From NCBI GenBank assembly GCA_947499095.1, contig CANMMR010000004.1, positions 186,001 through 250,000 on the forward strand: a stretch of DNA of 64,000 nt, read 5' to 3'. Both the position numbers and the translations under genes were made by a program. Position 1 is the stretch's first letter; the number at the start of each line of letters is the position of its first letter. Source of the DNA: an uncultured Erythrobacter sp. (GTDB taxonomy: Bacteria; Pseudomonadota; Alphaproteobacteria; Sphingomonadales; Sphingomonadaceae). The notes under the pieces are model-generated. The model saw only the letters and a list, made by a program, of their open reading frames with translations. It did no database searches and was not told where the DNA came from. This document shows positions 55,102 through 64,000 of the stretch, piece after piece.

Positions 55102-55869
55102 TCAGGCGCGATCAAGTTCCGCGAGAAGCGCCGCCATCGCCTCATTGGTCATGACGAGGCCCATATGCGAGCACCGGACGGGAATGGCGCGGTCGCGCTC
55201 GCCGGGGCGGCCGCATGCCGACTTGGGATGAACGACTCCGTCGCACGGGCTCCATATCGCGACCGTTTCCACCGGCGGCTTTTCCGCGACGACCGTGTCG
55301 ATTTCCGGCTCGTCGACGCGGTGGCCCGCAATCGCCTGATAGGCGCGCCAGCCGTTGTTCGCCCGCGGGCTGCCGGAAAAGGGCGAGCCCATGGTGACGA
55401 CCTTCGCGACCTTGTCGGGATGCTGCTTGGCGAGTTCGCGGGCCATCACCCCGCCGAGGCTCCAGCCGACCAGTACGATCGGCTCGCCATGCCGCTCGTA
55501 AAGCGCCAGCAGTCGCTTCTCGACGCGCGCGAAACGGTCGGCTGTCGCACCGAGGTTGTAGCCGAGGCCCCAGCGCTTGGCGGTATGCCCGGCCTCTTCC
55601 AGCCGCCGCGCCATCCACCGCATGCGGATCGGATGAGCCCCGAAACCCGGCAGCAGCATGATGTGCTTGGGATCGGCAGCCGGAGAAATCTCCAGCGATG
55701 CGCCGAGCCGTCGGCGCAAGGGTTCGATCGGCCAGAGAAATTCGCGGAGCAGCAATTGCCAGCGAGGACCACGAGCTTCGTCGGGGCACGGCTCCTTGGC
55801 GAGCGCCCAGCGCCGCGCCAGTTCCTCGCGATGCTGGAGTGCGCTGTCCTTGAACGGTAACGTTGCCAT
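55102..55869 (-). CDS. Alpha/beta hydrolase
   Basis: A 255-residue protein. The nucleophile elbow is IVLVGWSLGGVMARELAKQ (Ser in GWSLG), preceded by LLPGFGAHPIRMRWMARRLEEAGHTAKRWGLGYN. The catalytic Asp is probably in SPCDGVVHP and the His in RCSHMGLVMT. It resembles triacylglycerol-lipase-like esterases without a signal peptide. It lies 59 bases before the ATP-grasp gene on the same strand and may be co-transcribed with the Anbu locus. ATG at 55869 is preferred to one 6 codons upstream. Confidence 0.85.
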   Translation of the reverse strand: MATLPFKDSALQHREELARRWALAKEPCPDEARGPRWQLLLREFLWPIEPLRRRLGASLEISPAADPKHIMLLPGFGAHPIRMRWMARRLEEAGHTAKRWGLGYNLGATADRFARVEKRLLALYERHGEPIVLVGWSLGGVMARELAKQHPDKVAKVVTMGSPFSGSPRANNGWRAYQAIAGHRVDEPEIDTVVAEKPPVETVAIWSPCDGVVHPKSACGRPGERDRAIPVRCSHMGLVMTNEAMAALLAELDRA

Positions 55870-55934
55870 CACCGCGTCATAATGCACGGGCGCGATTAAC
55901 GGGTCCCGAATTTCAAACTGTCATCGAGATGTCA

Positions 55935-56474
55935 TCAGCCCTCGGCCGGACAATCGCCGATGCGCTCGTGGCTGGTGTTCATGACCATCCTGCCCTCGCC
56001 CTGGCCCGGAATATTGCCTTCCATGGTCATGGTCATTTCGGAACTCGTCCGCCCGCCGCTGCCCTGCATCGTCATGCGCATCGTGCCTTCTCCCTGGCCG
56101 GAGCAGGTCATGACAGCATCGATATCGCCACCATCGACATCGAACTTCTCGAACGAGCAATTCTCGTCCTGGGACTCGCGCGCCATTTCCTCGAAGCCCC
56201 GGTCGGCTTCTTCCTGGGTGAGGCAGTATTCGAAACTGCGGCTCATCATGCCGCGCATCATTTCGACCGCTTCCGGCGGTGCGCCGGGCGCCTCGAGTTC
56301 GACCAGTTCGGTGGTGGCGCGATACTGGCCGGCCTCGGGCTTGACCATTTCGTCGGCCATCTCGGCGACCTCTGCACCGGTGATCTCGCCATCGCCGTCC
56401 GCATCGGCACTGTTGTTTCCTCCGCATGCCGCGAGGTTGAGCGCCGCAATGCTTGCGAATAGATATTTGTGCAT
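55935..56474 (-). CDS. DUF3617-family lipoprotein with an EF-hand loop
   Basis: A 179-residue protein: lipoprotein signal (HKYLFASIAALNLAACGG, Cys at about residue 17), then DADGDGEITGAE, a textbook EF-hand calcium loop. A DUF3617-like domain follows (GQYRATTELVELEAPGAPPEAVEMM...EYCLTQEEADRGFEEM...DAVMTCSGQGEGTMRMTM). DUF3617 proteins are periplasmic and uncharacterised. The EF-hand at the N-terminus is an unusual addition. It is divergent from uvrB. Confidence 0.85.
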   Translation of the reverse strand: MHKYLFASIAALNLAACGGNNSADADGDGEITGAEVAEMADEMVKPEAGQYRATTELVELEAPGAPPEAVEMMRGMMSRSFEYCLTQEEADRGFEEMARESQDENCSFEKFDVDGGDIDAVMTCSGQGEGTMRMTMQGSGGRTSSEMTMTMEGNIPGQGEGRMVMNTSHERIGDCPAEG

Positions 56475-56572
56475 GGCCAATTCTCCCCTGATGAGCACCG
56501 CACGCTAGCAGCCATGACGCCTCGCGCAAGCGGGCGTTGATCGCCGCCCCGCCGTTCCCCATATGTGCGCGC

Positions 56573-58768
<2,196 letters not shown>

Positions 58769-58849
58769 GATAAATACCTGATTAACCATCGTTTTTGGAA
58801 CCCGATGCCCGTTGGCCGAGTTGACCCGGCGAACTATTCGGAGATTACC

Positions 58850-59398
58850 ATGCGTATCCTGCTTGCTTCCGTTGCCGTGCTGGCCCTCGCTGCGTGTGGC
58901 GATTCCGGTGAAGGCGATGGCGATGTCAGCGAAGAAGCGGCTGCGATTGCCGAGAACCGGCCCATCGAAGGCCCCCGCTCGGGCGAGAATATCGAATTCG
59001 ACGAGGAAGGCCGGCGCTGGTTCTACAAACCGTCGACCCGCACCGCGCTTCACGGCACGGCCGAAAGCGAAGGTGTGATTTCCTTCTCCTGCAATGGCGC
59101 TGTGACTGGCGAGGAGACGCTGGTCTTCCAGTGGATCGAGCAGGCGACTGCCGATGCGACCGAAACGCTCGCGATCAGCAATGGCGACGAAACTGCCGAA
59201 GTCGCAGTCGAAGGCGTTGCCAGCGTCCTCGGGCCCGACGCGATCTGGCAAGGCGATATCCCACAGGGCAGCGGGGCCTACATGCTGCTGGCTGGCGCAA
59301 CTACGCCGACCACGCTGACGCTGGGCGAGCGCTCCATCACCGTGCCCGCGTCAGAACAGCTGACCGCTGCGCTCGATGCCTGCATGTCGGATTCCTGA
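58850..59398 (+). CDS. Putative lipoprotein
   Basis: A 182-residue protein with lipoprotein signal MRILLASVAVLALAACGDSG (Cys16), an acidic linker (GEGDGDVSEEAAAIAE) and a beta-rich domain (GVISFSCNGAVTGEETLVFQWIEQ...TTPTTLTLGERSITVPASEQL). No known family is recognised. It lies 81 bases after uvrB. Confidence 0.78.
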   Translation: MRILLASVAVLALAACGDSGEGDGDVSEEAAAIAENRPIEGPRSGENIEFDEEGRRWFYKPSTRTALHGTAESEGVISFSCNGAVTGEETLVFQWIEQATADATETLAISNGDETAEVAVEGVASVLGPDAIWQGDIPQGSGAYMLLAGATTPTTLTLGERSITVPASEQLTAALDACMSDS

Positions 59399-59494
59399 CG
59401 CAACGCCTCCTGGCGCTATGCCGATCGCATAACGCCTGAGGACATTTCTGCCACGCCGCTTGATCGTGCGATGCGCTGTGCCATAGCCGCTGCG

Positions 59495-60076
59495 ATGGTT
59501 CGCACCCTTGCACCGCTATTCGTCCTTGCGCTGGCAGCCTGCAAGCCGCCGGCTTCGGACGAATATACCGAGCGCACACGCATTGCGCCGCGCGCCGAGG
59601 CGCCGTCCGAACCGATCCGGTCTCCCGATACCGAAGGTGCGGTCTGGGCCGCGACTGACAATCCCGACCGATTGCTCTACGGCAAACCGGGCGAACGACC
59701 GTTCTTCGCGCTCGAGTGCACCGACCAGGGCGGCCTGCCGCTGATCGCCTACACGCGCTTTGCCAAGGCCGATGCCCATGCGAAGGCGATACTGGCACTG
59801 ATCGGCAACGGCCATGTTTCACGGCTCAAGATCGATGCGGTCGAGCGCGGCGACGTCTGGCGTTGGGAAGGCGCAGTCGAGGCCGAGGACCCGGCGCTCG
59901 ACGTACTCACCGGCACGCGGCAGGTCGAAGCGACCGTTCCGGGTGCGGGAAGCCTCATCCTCAACCCTAGTGCATTCCCGGGAGAGCTGGTCGAGCGTTG
60001 TCGTTTACAAGACGTCGCCCAGCCCGAGGAAACTAGCGCTGAGTCTGCGCCTTCCGAACCAGAAGGTCCGGCGTGA
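59495..60076 (+). CDS. Putative lipoprotein
   Basis: About 193 residues from MVRTLAPLFVLALAACKPPA, a lipoprotein signal with Cys16; an ATG eight codons upstream (59471) is the alternative. A Pro/Ala/Glu linker precedes a globular part (FFALECTDQGGLPLIAYTRFAKADAHAKAILALIGNGHVSRLKIDAVERGDVWRWEGAVEA). The C-terminus is acidic. No family is recognised, and a relationship to the preceding lipoprotein is not obvious. Its last 44 bases overlap the end of dsbD on the opposite strand. Confidence 0.75.
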   Translation: MVRTLAPLFVLALAACKPPASDEYTERTRIAPRAEAPSEPIRSPDTEGAVWAATDNPDRLLYGKPGERPFFALECTDQGGLPLIAYTRFAKADAHAKAILALIGNGHVSRLKIDAVERGDVWRWEGAVEAEDPALDVLTGTRQVEATVPGAGSLILNPSAFPGELVERCRLQDVAQPEETSAESAPSEPEGPA

Positions 60077-62102
60077 GCACCTGTGGCAAGTGCTCGGCAT
60101 CGGCACCGGGTTCGTACCACAAATAGAGCGGGACGCCCGCCGCGCCCTGCCGCGTCAGGATACGCGAGATTTCCTCGTCGCGCCGCGTCCAGTCGGCCCG
60201 GATGGCGACGACGCCTGCGTCCTCGAAGGCAGCGCGTGTTGTCTCCCGTTCAATGGCGACGCTCTCGTTGACCTTGCAGGTGACGCACCAGTCGGCGGTG
60301 AACCAGACGAATACCGGCTGCCCGCTCGCCCGCGCTTCGGCGAGCGCGGTTTCGGAAAACGCGACGGGATCGAGCAGGCTTTCGGAACTGTTCGCCTGAG
60401 CTTGCGGAGCCGGCAAGAGCGCAGTCCCAAGGGCGAGCACTGCGACGAGAGCGACAGCGACGACACCCGATCCGCTCCGCCCACGGCGCTGGAACACGCC
60501 GACCAGCGCCAACCCGAGCACGGCGAAGATGCCGACGGCTCCGACCAGCGCGAGGTATTCCCAACCGCCGACGCGCCAGAGCAACCAGCCCAGTGCGAGC
60601 GCCGTCAGCCCCATCGGCAGCGCCATCCAGTGGCGGAAGCGCTCCATCCACGGGCCGGGCTTCGGCAGACGCCTCCGGAGTGCGGGGACGAACCCGATAA
60701 GGAGAAAGGGCAGCGCGAGCCCCACGCCGAGCGCGGTGAAGACCATGAGGCCGTCGAGGGGCGGAATCACCAGCGCTGCCCCCAGCGCCAGCGCCATGAA
60801 CGGCCCCGTGCAAGGTGTAGCTACGAAGGCCGCAAGCAAGCCGGTCGCAAACGAACCGCCGCGCGACGGGCCGTGGCCCGACACGGCAAGGCCAGGCACA
60901 TCGAACAGGCCGAGGAAATTCGCGGTAATGGCCAGCGCCAGCAGGAACAGGCCGACGAGGACGACCGGCTCCTGCAACTGGAAGGCCCAGCCGACCTGCT
61001 CGCCCGCCGACCGCAAGGCGAGGATCAGCAAGCCCAGCCCTGCGCAGGCCAGGACGACTCCCGCCGTATAGGCCAGCGCGTCGGAGCGCGCCGAAGCCTG
61101 CTCTCCGCCGGCCTTGGCCAGCGCAAGCGCCTTGAGGCTGAGGATCGGGAACACGCAGGGCATGATGTTGAGCAGCAGTCCGCCTACCAGCGCAGCGAGC
61201 AGCAATTGCCACAAATCCGACGTGGCAGCGCCGCTGCGGATCGGTTTTACGCCTTCGAGTGGAACGTCGGCAGGCGTTGCAACGAAACGAACGCCGCGCC
61301 CATTGCCAAGATCGAGGATACCTTCGACCCGGTTTGGTGCGCCGGTCTCATCGGCGAGCGGTGTTTGCTGCAAGGGGATTTCGGCGACCAGCAAATCGCC
61401 CTCGCGCACGAAGGTCTGGACCGCGGCATAGCGGGGGCGCTTGCCGCCACCGAGATCGCTCGTCGCGAGAAACACGTGAACGTCGCCAAGGTCACTGGCT
61501 GCAGGAAGCGGAATGCCGATCCGCAGGCGATCCCTGCCGATCTCGAACCCTGCCTCGCTGCCGAGCGGCGGGACGACATCGGCGCGCCAGCGGTCGAGCG
61601 AGGCACCCATTCGTTCCGGCGTCAGCCGCACCTGCGCGGTCTGCGGCACGCAAATCACATCCGTACAGGCCAGATAGTCGACCGTCGCTTCGAGCGGGCC
61701 GAGATCATCCAGTGCGGCATCCGCCGGGATCGTAACCGGATAAAGAACCGCGTATTCGCCCTCGTAAACGTGGTTCATCAAATCCGCGATGACGAGGCGC
61801 TTTGGCAGCGGATATTGCGCTTCACCGAACCATTCTTCGGGCCAGGACCACTCGATCCGCATCCCGAGCCCGGCATCGCCCGGATTGGACCAATAACCGT
61901 GCCATTCCTCGGATCGCGGCGTGAAGCGCAGCGAGACAGTCATCTGCACAGTACCGTCATCGGCGCGCTGCTGTCGGTCGGAGAAAATTTCGACCGCGAT
62001 ATCGTTCGGTCCGCCAGGCTGCGATTGCGCTGCGGCAGGCATGGTGAAAAGCGCCAGGACAGCTAAAAGCAGGGCACCCAGAAAGGCGCGCAAACCGGTC
62101 AT
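60033..62102 (-). CDS. dsbD: Thiol:disulfide interchange protein DsbD/ScsB family
   Basis: A 689-residue inner-membrane reductase. The signal sequence (LGALLLAVLALFTMPAAAQ) is followed by a periplasmic N-terminal domain with YLACTDVICVP. The CcdA-like membrane core starts LLLNIMPCVFPILSLKALALA and has a second Cys in VATPCTGPFMALALG. A C-terminal thioredoxin domain with FVWFTADWCVTCKVNE (WCVTC active site) completes it. It passes electrons from cytoplasmic thioredoxin to periplasmic thiols. Confidence 0.93.
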   Translation of the reverse strand: MTGLRAFLGALLLAVLALFTMPAAAQSQPGGPNDIAVEIFSDRQQRADDGTVQMTVSLRFTPRSEEWHGYWSNPGDAGLGMRIEWSWPEEWFGEAQYPLPKRLVIADLMNHVYEGEYAVLYPVTIPADAALDDLGPLEATVDYLACTDVICVPQTAQVRLTPERMGASLDRWRADVVPPLGSEAGFEIGRDRLRIGIPLPAASDLGDVHVFLATSDLGGGKRPRYAAVQTFVREGDLLVAEIPLQQTPLADETGAPNRVEGILDLGNGRGVRFVATPADVPLEGVKPIRSGAATSDLWQLLLAALVGGLLLNIMPCVFPILSLKALALAKAGGEQASARSDALAYTAGVVLACAGLGLLILALRSAGEQVGWAFQLQEPVVLVGLFLLALAITANFLGLFDVPGLAVSGHGPSRGGSFATGLLAAFVATPCTGPFMALALGAALVIPPLDGLMVFTALGVGLALPFLLIGFVPALRRRLPKPGPWMERFRHWMALPMGLTALALGWLLWRVGGWEYLALVGAVGIFAVLGLALVGVFQRRGRSGSGVVAVALVAVLALGTALLPAPQAQANSSESLLDPVAFSETALAEARASGQPVFVWFTADWCVTCKVNESVAIERETTRAAFEDAGVVAIRADWTRRDEEISRILTRQGAAGVPLYLWYEPGADAEHLPQVLTPDLLVRKAQTQR

Positions 62103-62170
62103 TGTCCTTGCTTCGTCCACGGATGCGCATCTAGGGCCATGACAGGCTATTCGCAACGAGGCGCTGAAAC

Positions 62171-63394
62171 GTGACACAGGCAAACGACACTCGCGATCTG
62201 CTGATCCTCGGCGGGGGTCTGGTCGGGATGACGCTGGCGCTGGCCGCGGCGAGCAAGGGCATTTCGAGCCATCTCGTCGACCGCGCCGATCCCGCATCGC
62301 TGACGGCGGAAGGTTTCGACGGGCGGGCCTCGGCCATATCGACGGCCAGCTGGCGCCTGTTCCGCAAGATCGGGCTGGAGGACGTACTCGAACCGCATGG
62401 TTGTGACATCGCCTCCATCGCGGTGGTCGACCAGATGAAGCCCGGCCAGCTCGACTTCAGACCCGAACCGCACGAAGGCACGCTCGGTCGCATGTTCGCC
62501 AACCGCCAGCTGCGGCTCGCACTGCATGAGGCGGCTGCGAAGGAACCGCTCATTTCCTGGCACGCCCCGGTCGATGTCGTCGCCCGGGATCGCGGCGAGT
62601 TCGGCGTTTCGGCGACGCTGGGCGACGGGACGGTGCTGAAGGCCGCGTTGATGGTCGGCGCGGAAGGCCGCAGTTCGCCCTCGCGCGAGGATGCCGGGCT
62701 CAAGATGGCGAGCTGGGATTACAGCCACCGCGCAATCATCGCAGGGCTGGATCACTCCAAACCGCACGACAACGTCGCTTGGGAAATCTTCTATCCCGAA
62801 GGCCCCTTCGCGCTGCTCCCCATGCTCGACGGACCGGACGGAAAGCATCGCAGTGCGCTGGTGTGGACGGTGGACGAAAAGGATGCCGCCGGCGTCCTCA
62901 AGCTGTCCGACCGCGCCTTCCTTGCGGAAATCCACAAGCGCATGGGCGATCTGCTGGGCGAGCTGAAGCTTAACAGCGGGCGCTCTTCCTATCCGCTCAG
63001 TTTCCAGCACACGGCGCGCATCGTGGAGGACCGCCTGGCGCTGGTGGGCGACAGCGCCCACGGCATGCATCCGATCGCCGGACAGGGCCTCAATCTCGGC
63101 CTGCGCGATGTGGGTGCGCTGGTCGAAGTGTTGGACGAGGCGCTGCGGCTCGGCCTCGATCTCGGCGATGCGCAGGTCCTGAAGAAGTACGAGGAATGGC
63201 GCGCGCTCGATTCGCTGATGGTCATGGGCGCAACCGACAGTCTGACGCGCCTGTTCGGCGTTCCCGGCAAAACCGCGAGCGCACTGCGCCGCTTCGGTAT
63301 GGCCGGGGTCCAGCAGTCGAGCTGGCTCAAGCGCTTCTTCATGGACGAGGCGCGCGGCGTTTCCGGCGATTTGCCCGAAATGCTGAAGGCCTAA
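62171..63394 (+). CDS. FAD-dependent ubiquinone-biosynthesis-type hydroxylase
   Basis: A 407-residue flavoprotein monooxygenase of the UbiH/UbiF/VisC family, which hydroxylates the ubiquinone ring. The FAD-binding motif LLILGGGLVGMTLALAAASKG (shown in part) is at residues 10-30, with DGRASAIS and the DG motif MVGAEGRSSPSR. The second FAD motif is LALVGDSAHGMHPIAGQGLNLGLRDV. Which ring position it acts on cannot be told from motifs. The GTG start is divergent from dsbD. Confidence 0.92.
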   Translation: MTQANDTRDLLILGGGLVGMTLALAAASKGISSHLVDRADPASLTAEGFDGRASAISTASWRLFRKIGLEDVLEPHGCDIASIAVVDQMKPGQLDFRPEPHEGTLGRMFANRQLRLALHEAAAKEPLISWHAPVDVVARDRGEFGVSATLGDGTVLKAALMVGAEGRSSPSREDAGLKMASWDYSHRAIIAGLDHSKPHDNVAWEIFYPEGPFALLPMLDGPDGKHRSALVWTVDEKDAAGVLKLSDRAFLAEIHKRMGDLLGELKLNSGRSSYPLSFQHTARIVEDRLALVGDSAHGMHPIAGQGLNLGLRDVGALVEVLDEALRLGLDLGDAQVLKKYEEWRALDSLMVMGATDSLTRLFGVPGKTASALRRFGMAGVQQSSWLKRFFMDEARGVSGDLPEMLKA

Positions 63395-63400
63395 GTGAGG

Positions 63401-64000
63401 CTATTCCTCGACCGGGCTCGCCTGTTCGATCCGGTTGCCCGCCCCGTCACGCAGGCGGCGCGGTTCCAGCACGGCAGCCGTCTCGATCAGGTCGAGCGCC
63501 TGCTGCATTGCGGCAAACCGCTCCGCATCGCGAATCCAGCTGCGCGCATTCTGTGCTCCCGGCAGATTGCGCACCTCGGCGATGGCCGCTTCGGTTCGTC
63601 CGCTTTCGAGGAACAGGCGCGCGCGTTCCAGCCGCCGTTCGGGCTGCGGCGACGGGGCGCTTTCGCTGCGAATGATGAACAGCTGGGAGAGCTCTTCCTG
63701 AAACCGACCGAATCCGGCTGTCTGCGACGGTTCGGCAAGGCGCGGCGCGAGGCCTTCCAGCCGCGCGATCAGCACGTCGAGCGTAACGGGATTGCGGCTG
63801 GTGCGAATGAGCGTGTCGACCGCATTGGGCATGGCATCGCCGAAACGCAGCCGCAGCTGATCGGCCAGGAAGCCAAGTTCCGCGCCTTTCTCCAACGCTC
63901 GCCGCGTAGCAAAGGCGATGAGCAGTCCCTCTGCCCGCGCGGCATTGCCCGCCGCAGCCTGTGCCTGCAGATCGAGCCGCGAAAGCCTCTGCTCCGCCGC
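63401..64000 (-). CDS. C-terminal part of a helical coiled-coil protein, truncated by the window
   Basis: Two hundred codons are open to the window edge with no start required inside. The visible part is strongly helical (EQRLSRLDLQAQAAAGNAARAEGLLIAFATRRALEKG, FGDAMPNAVDTLIRTSRNPVTLDVLIARLEGL, RRLERARLFLESGRTEAAIAEVRNLPG), resembling the C-terminal region of alphaproteobacterial COG4223/mitofilin-like inner-membrane proteins. That name is a suggestion. The N-terminus, with the expected membrane anchor, lies beyond 64000. Confidence 0.6.
   Translation of the reverse strand, partial: AAEQRLSRLDLQAQAAAGNAARAEGLLIAFATRRALEKGAELGFLADQLRLRFGDAMPNAVDTLIRTSRNPVTLDVLIARLEGLAPRLAEPSQTAGFGRFQEELSQLFIIRSESAPSPQPERRLERARLFLESGRTEAAIAEVRNLPGAQNARSWIRDAERFAAMQQALDLIETAAVLEPRRLRDGAGNRIEQASPVEE

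Noticed and set aside
59814..62066. A 750-codon open frame on the plus strand
   Set aside because: Antisense to the DsbD gene; low-complexity Arg/Gln/Glu-rich sequence and no recognisable domain.

Overview
The window is a gene-dense, GC-rich chromosomal segment from an alphaproteobacterium, most probably of the order Sphingomonadales and close to the Erythrobacter/Qipengyuania/Altererythrobacter group. The evidence is a permuted two-piece tmRNA of the alphaproteobacterial type (tag ANDNEALALAA), the HdaA, PutP, TonB-receptor and extensin-type lipoprotein repertoire, and a lptD-surA-pdxA-rsmA cluster. The placement is inferred from gene content, not from a search. I saw no tRNA, rRNA, CRISPR array, insertion sequence or prophage. 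Almost everything is chromosomal housekeeping. The unusual material lies in intergenic palindromes, very small genes, candidate sigma-54 promoters and two damaged polysaccharide genes.

Layout. 1-4.4 kb: a broken O-antigen-ligase-like gene, a small HNH protein, glmU, gph and a short-chain dehydrogenase behind a possible MerR-type operator. 4.4-12.3 kb: a membrane protein that starts inside a hairpin, DUF2794, serine acetyltransferase, hdaA and a DUF2066-like gene, then purM-purN, a small membrane protein and a sulfotransferase. 12.3-22 kb: ndk, two paralogous lipoproteins, holC, a 55-residue zinc-type DUF2256 protein and pepA on the minus strand, then divergent lptD-surA-pdxA-rsmA. 22-28.6 kb: an unrecognised protein, malate synthase G, then an M20 hydrolase-astA-astB operon joined by GTGA overlaps.

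28.6-34.6 kb holds most of the unusual signals. These are an 81-residue membrane protein behind a perfect sigma-54 consensus, the tmRNA gene, a multi-armed palindrome, mscL, LemA with two TPM proteins, a Nudix/SDR pair, and a PspC operon. The PspC operon begins with two tandem paralogous mini-membrane-peptide genes and has its own sigma-54-type promoter. 34.6-47.8 kb: recF, a GDSL esterase/ABC ATPase/permease module, an HNH protein overlapping the permease end, a TonB-dependent receptor, typA, a ZIP-like membrane protein with an SDR, and a frameshifted glycosyltransferase.

47.8-56.5 kb: putP, an extensin-like lipoprotein, a LuxR regulator with a degenerate receiver, then a complete Anbu (proteasome-like) locus with transglutaminase, alpha-E and circularly permuted ATP-grasp proteins. 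The entire alpha-E/transglutaminase spacer is a 268-bp multi-branched palindrome, which I rate as the best candidate for something undescribed. 56.5-64 kb: a DUF3617 lipoprotein with an EF-hand, uvrB, two lipoproteins, a DsbD-type reductase, a ubiquinone-type hydroxylase and a truncated coiled-coil gene at the edge.

Functionally the window combines envelope building (glmU, lptD, surA), nucleotide and amino-acid metabolism, replication control (hdaA, holC, recF) and envelope or stress responses (mscL, pspC, the sigma-54 candidates, Anbu). No stretch over 300 bases is without an annotated gene or element.
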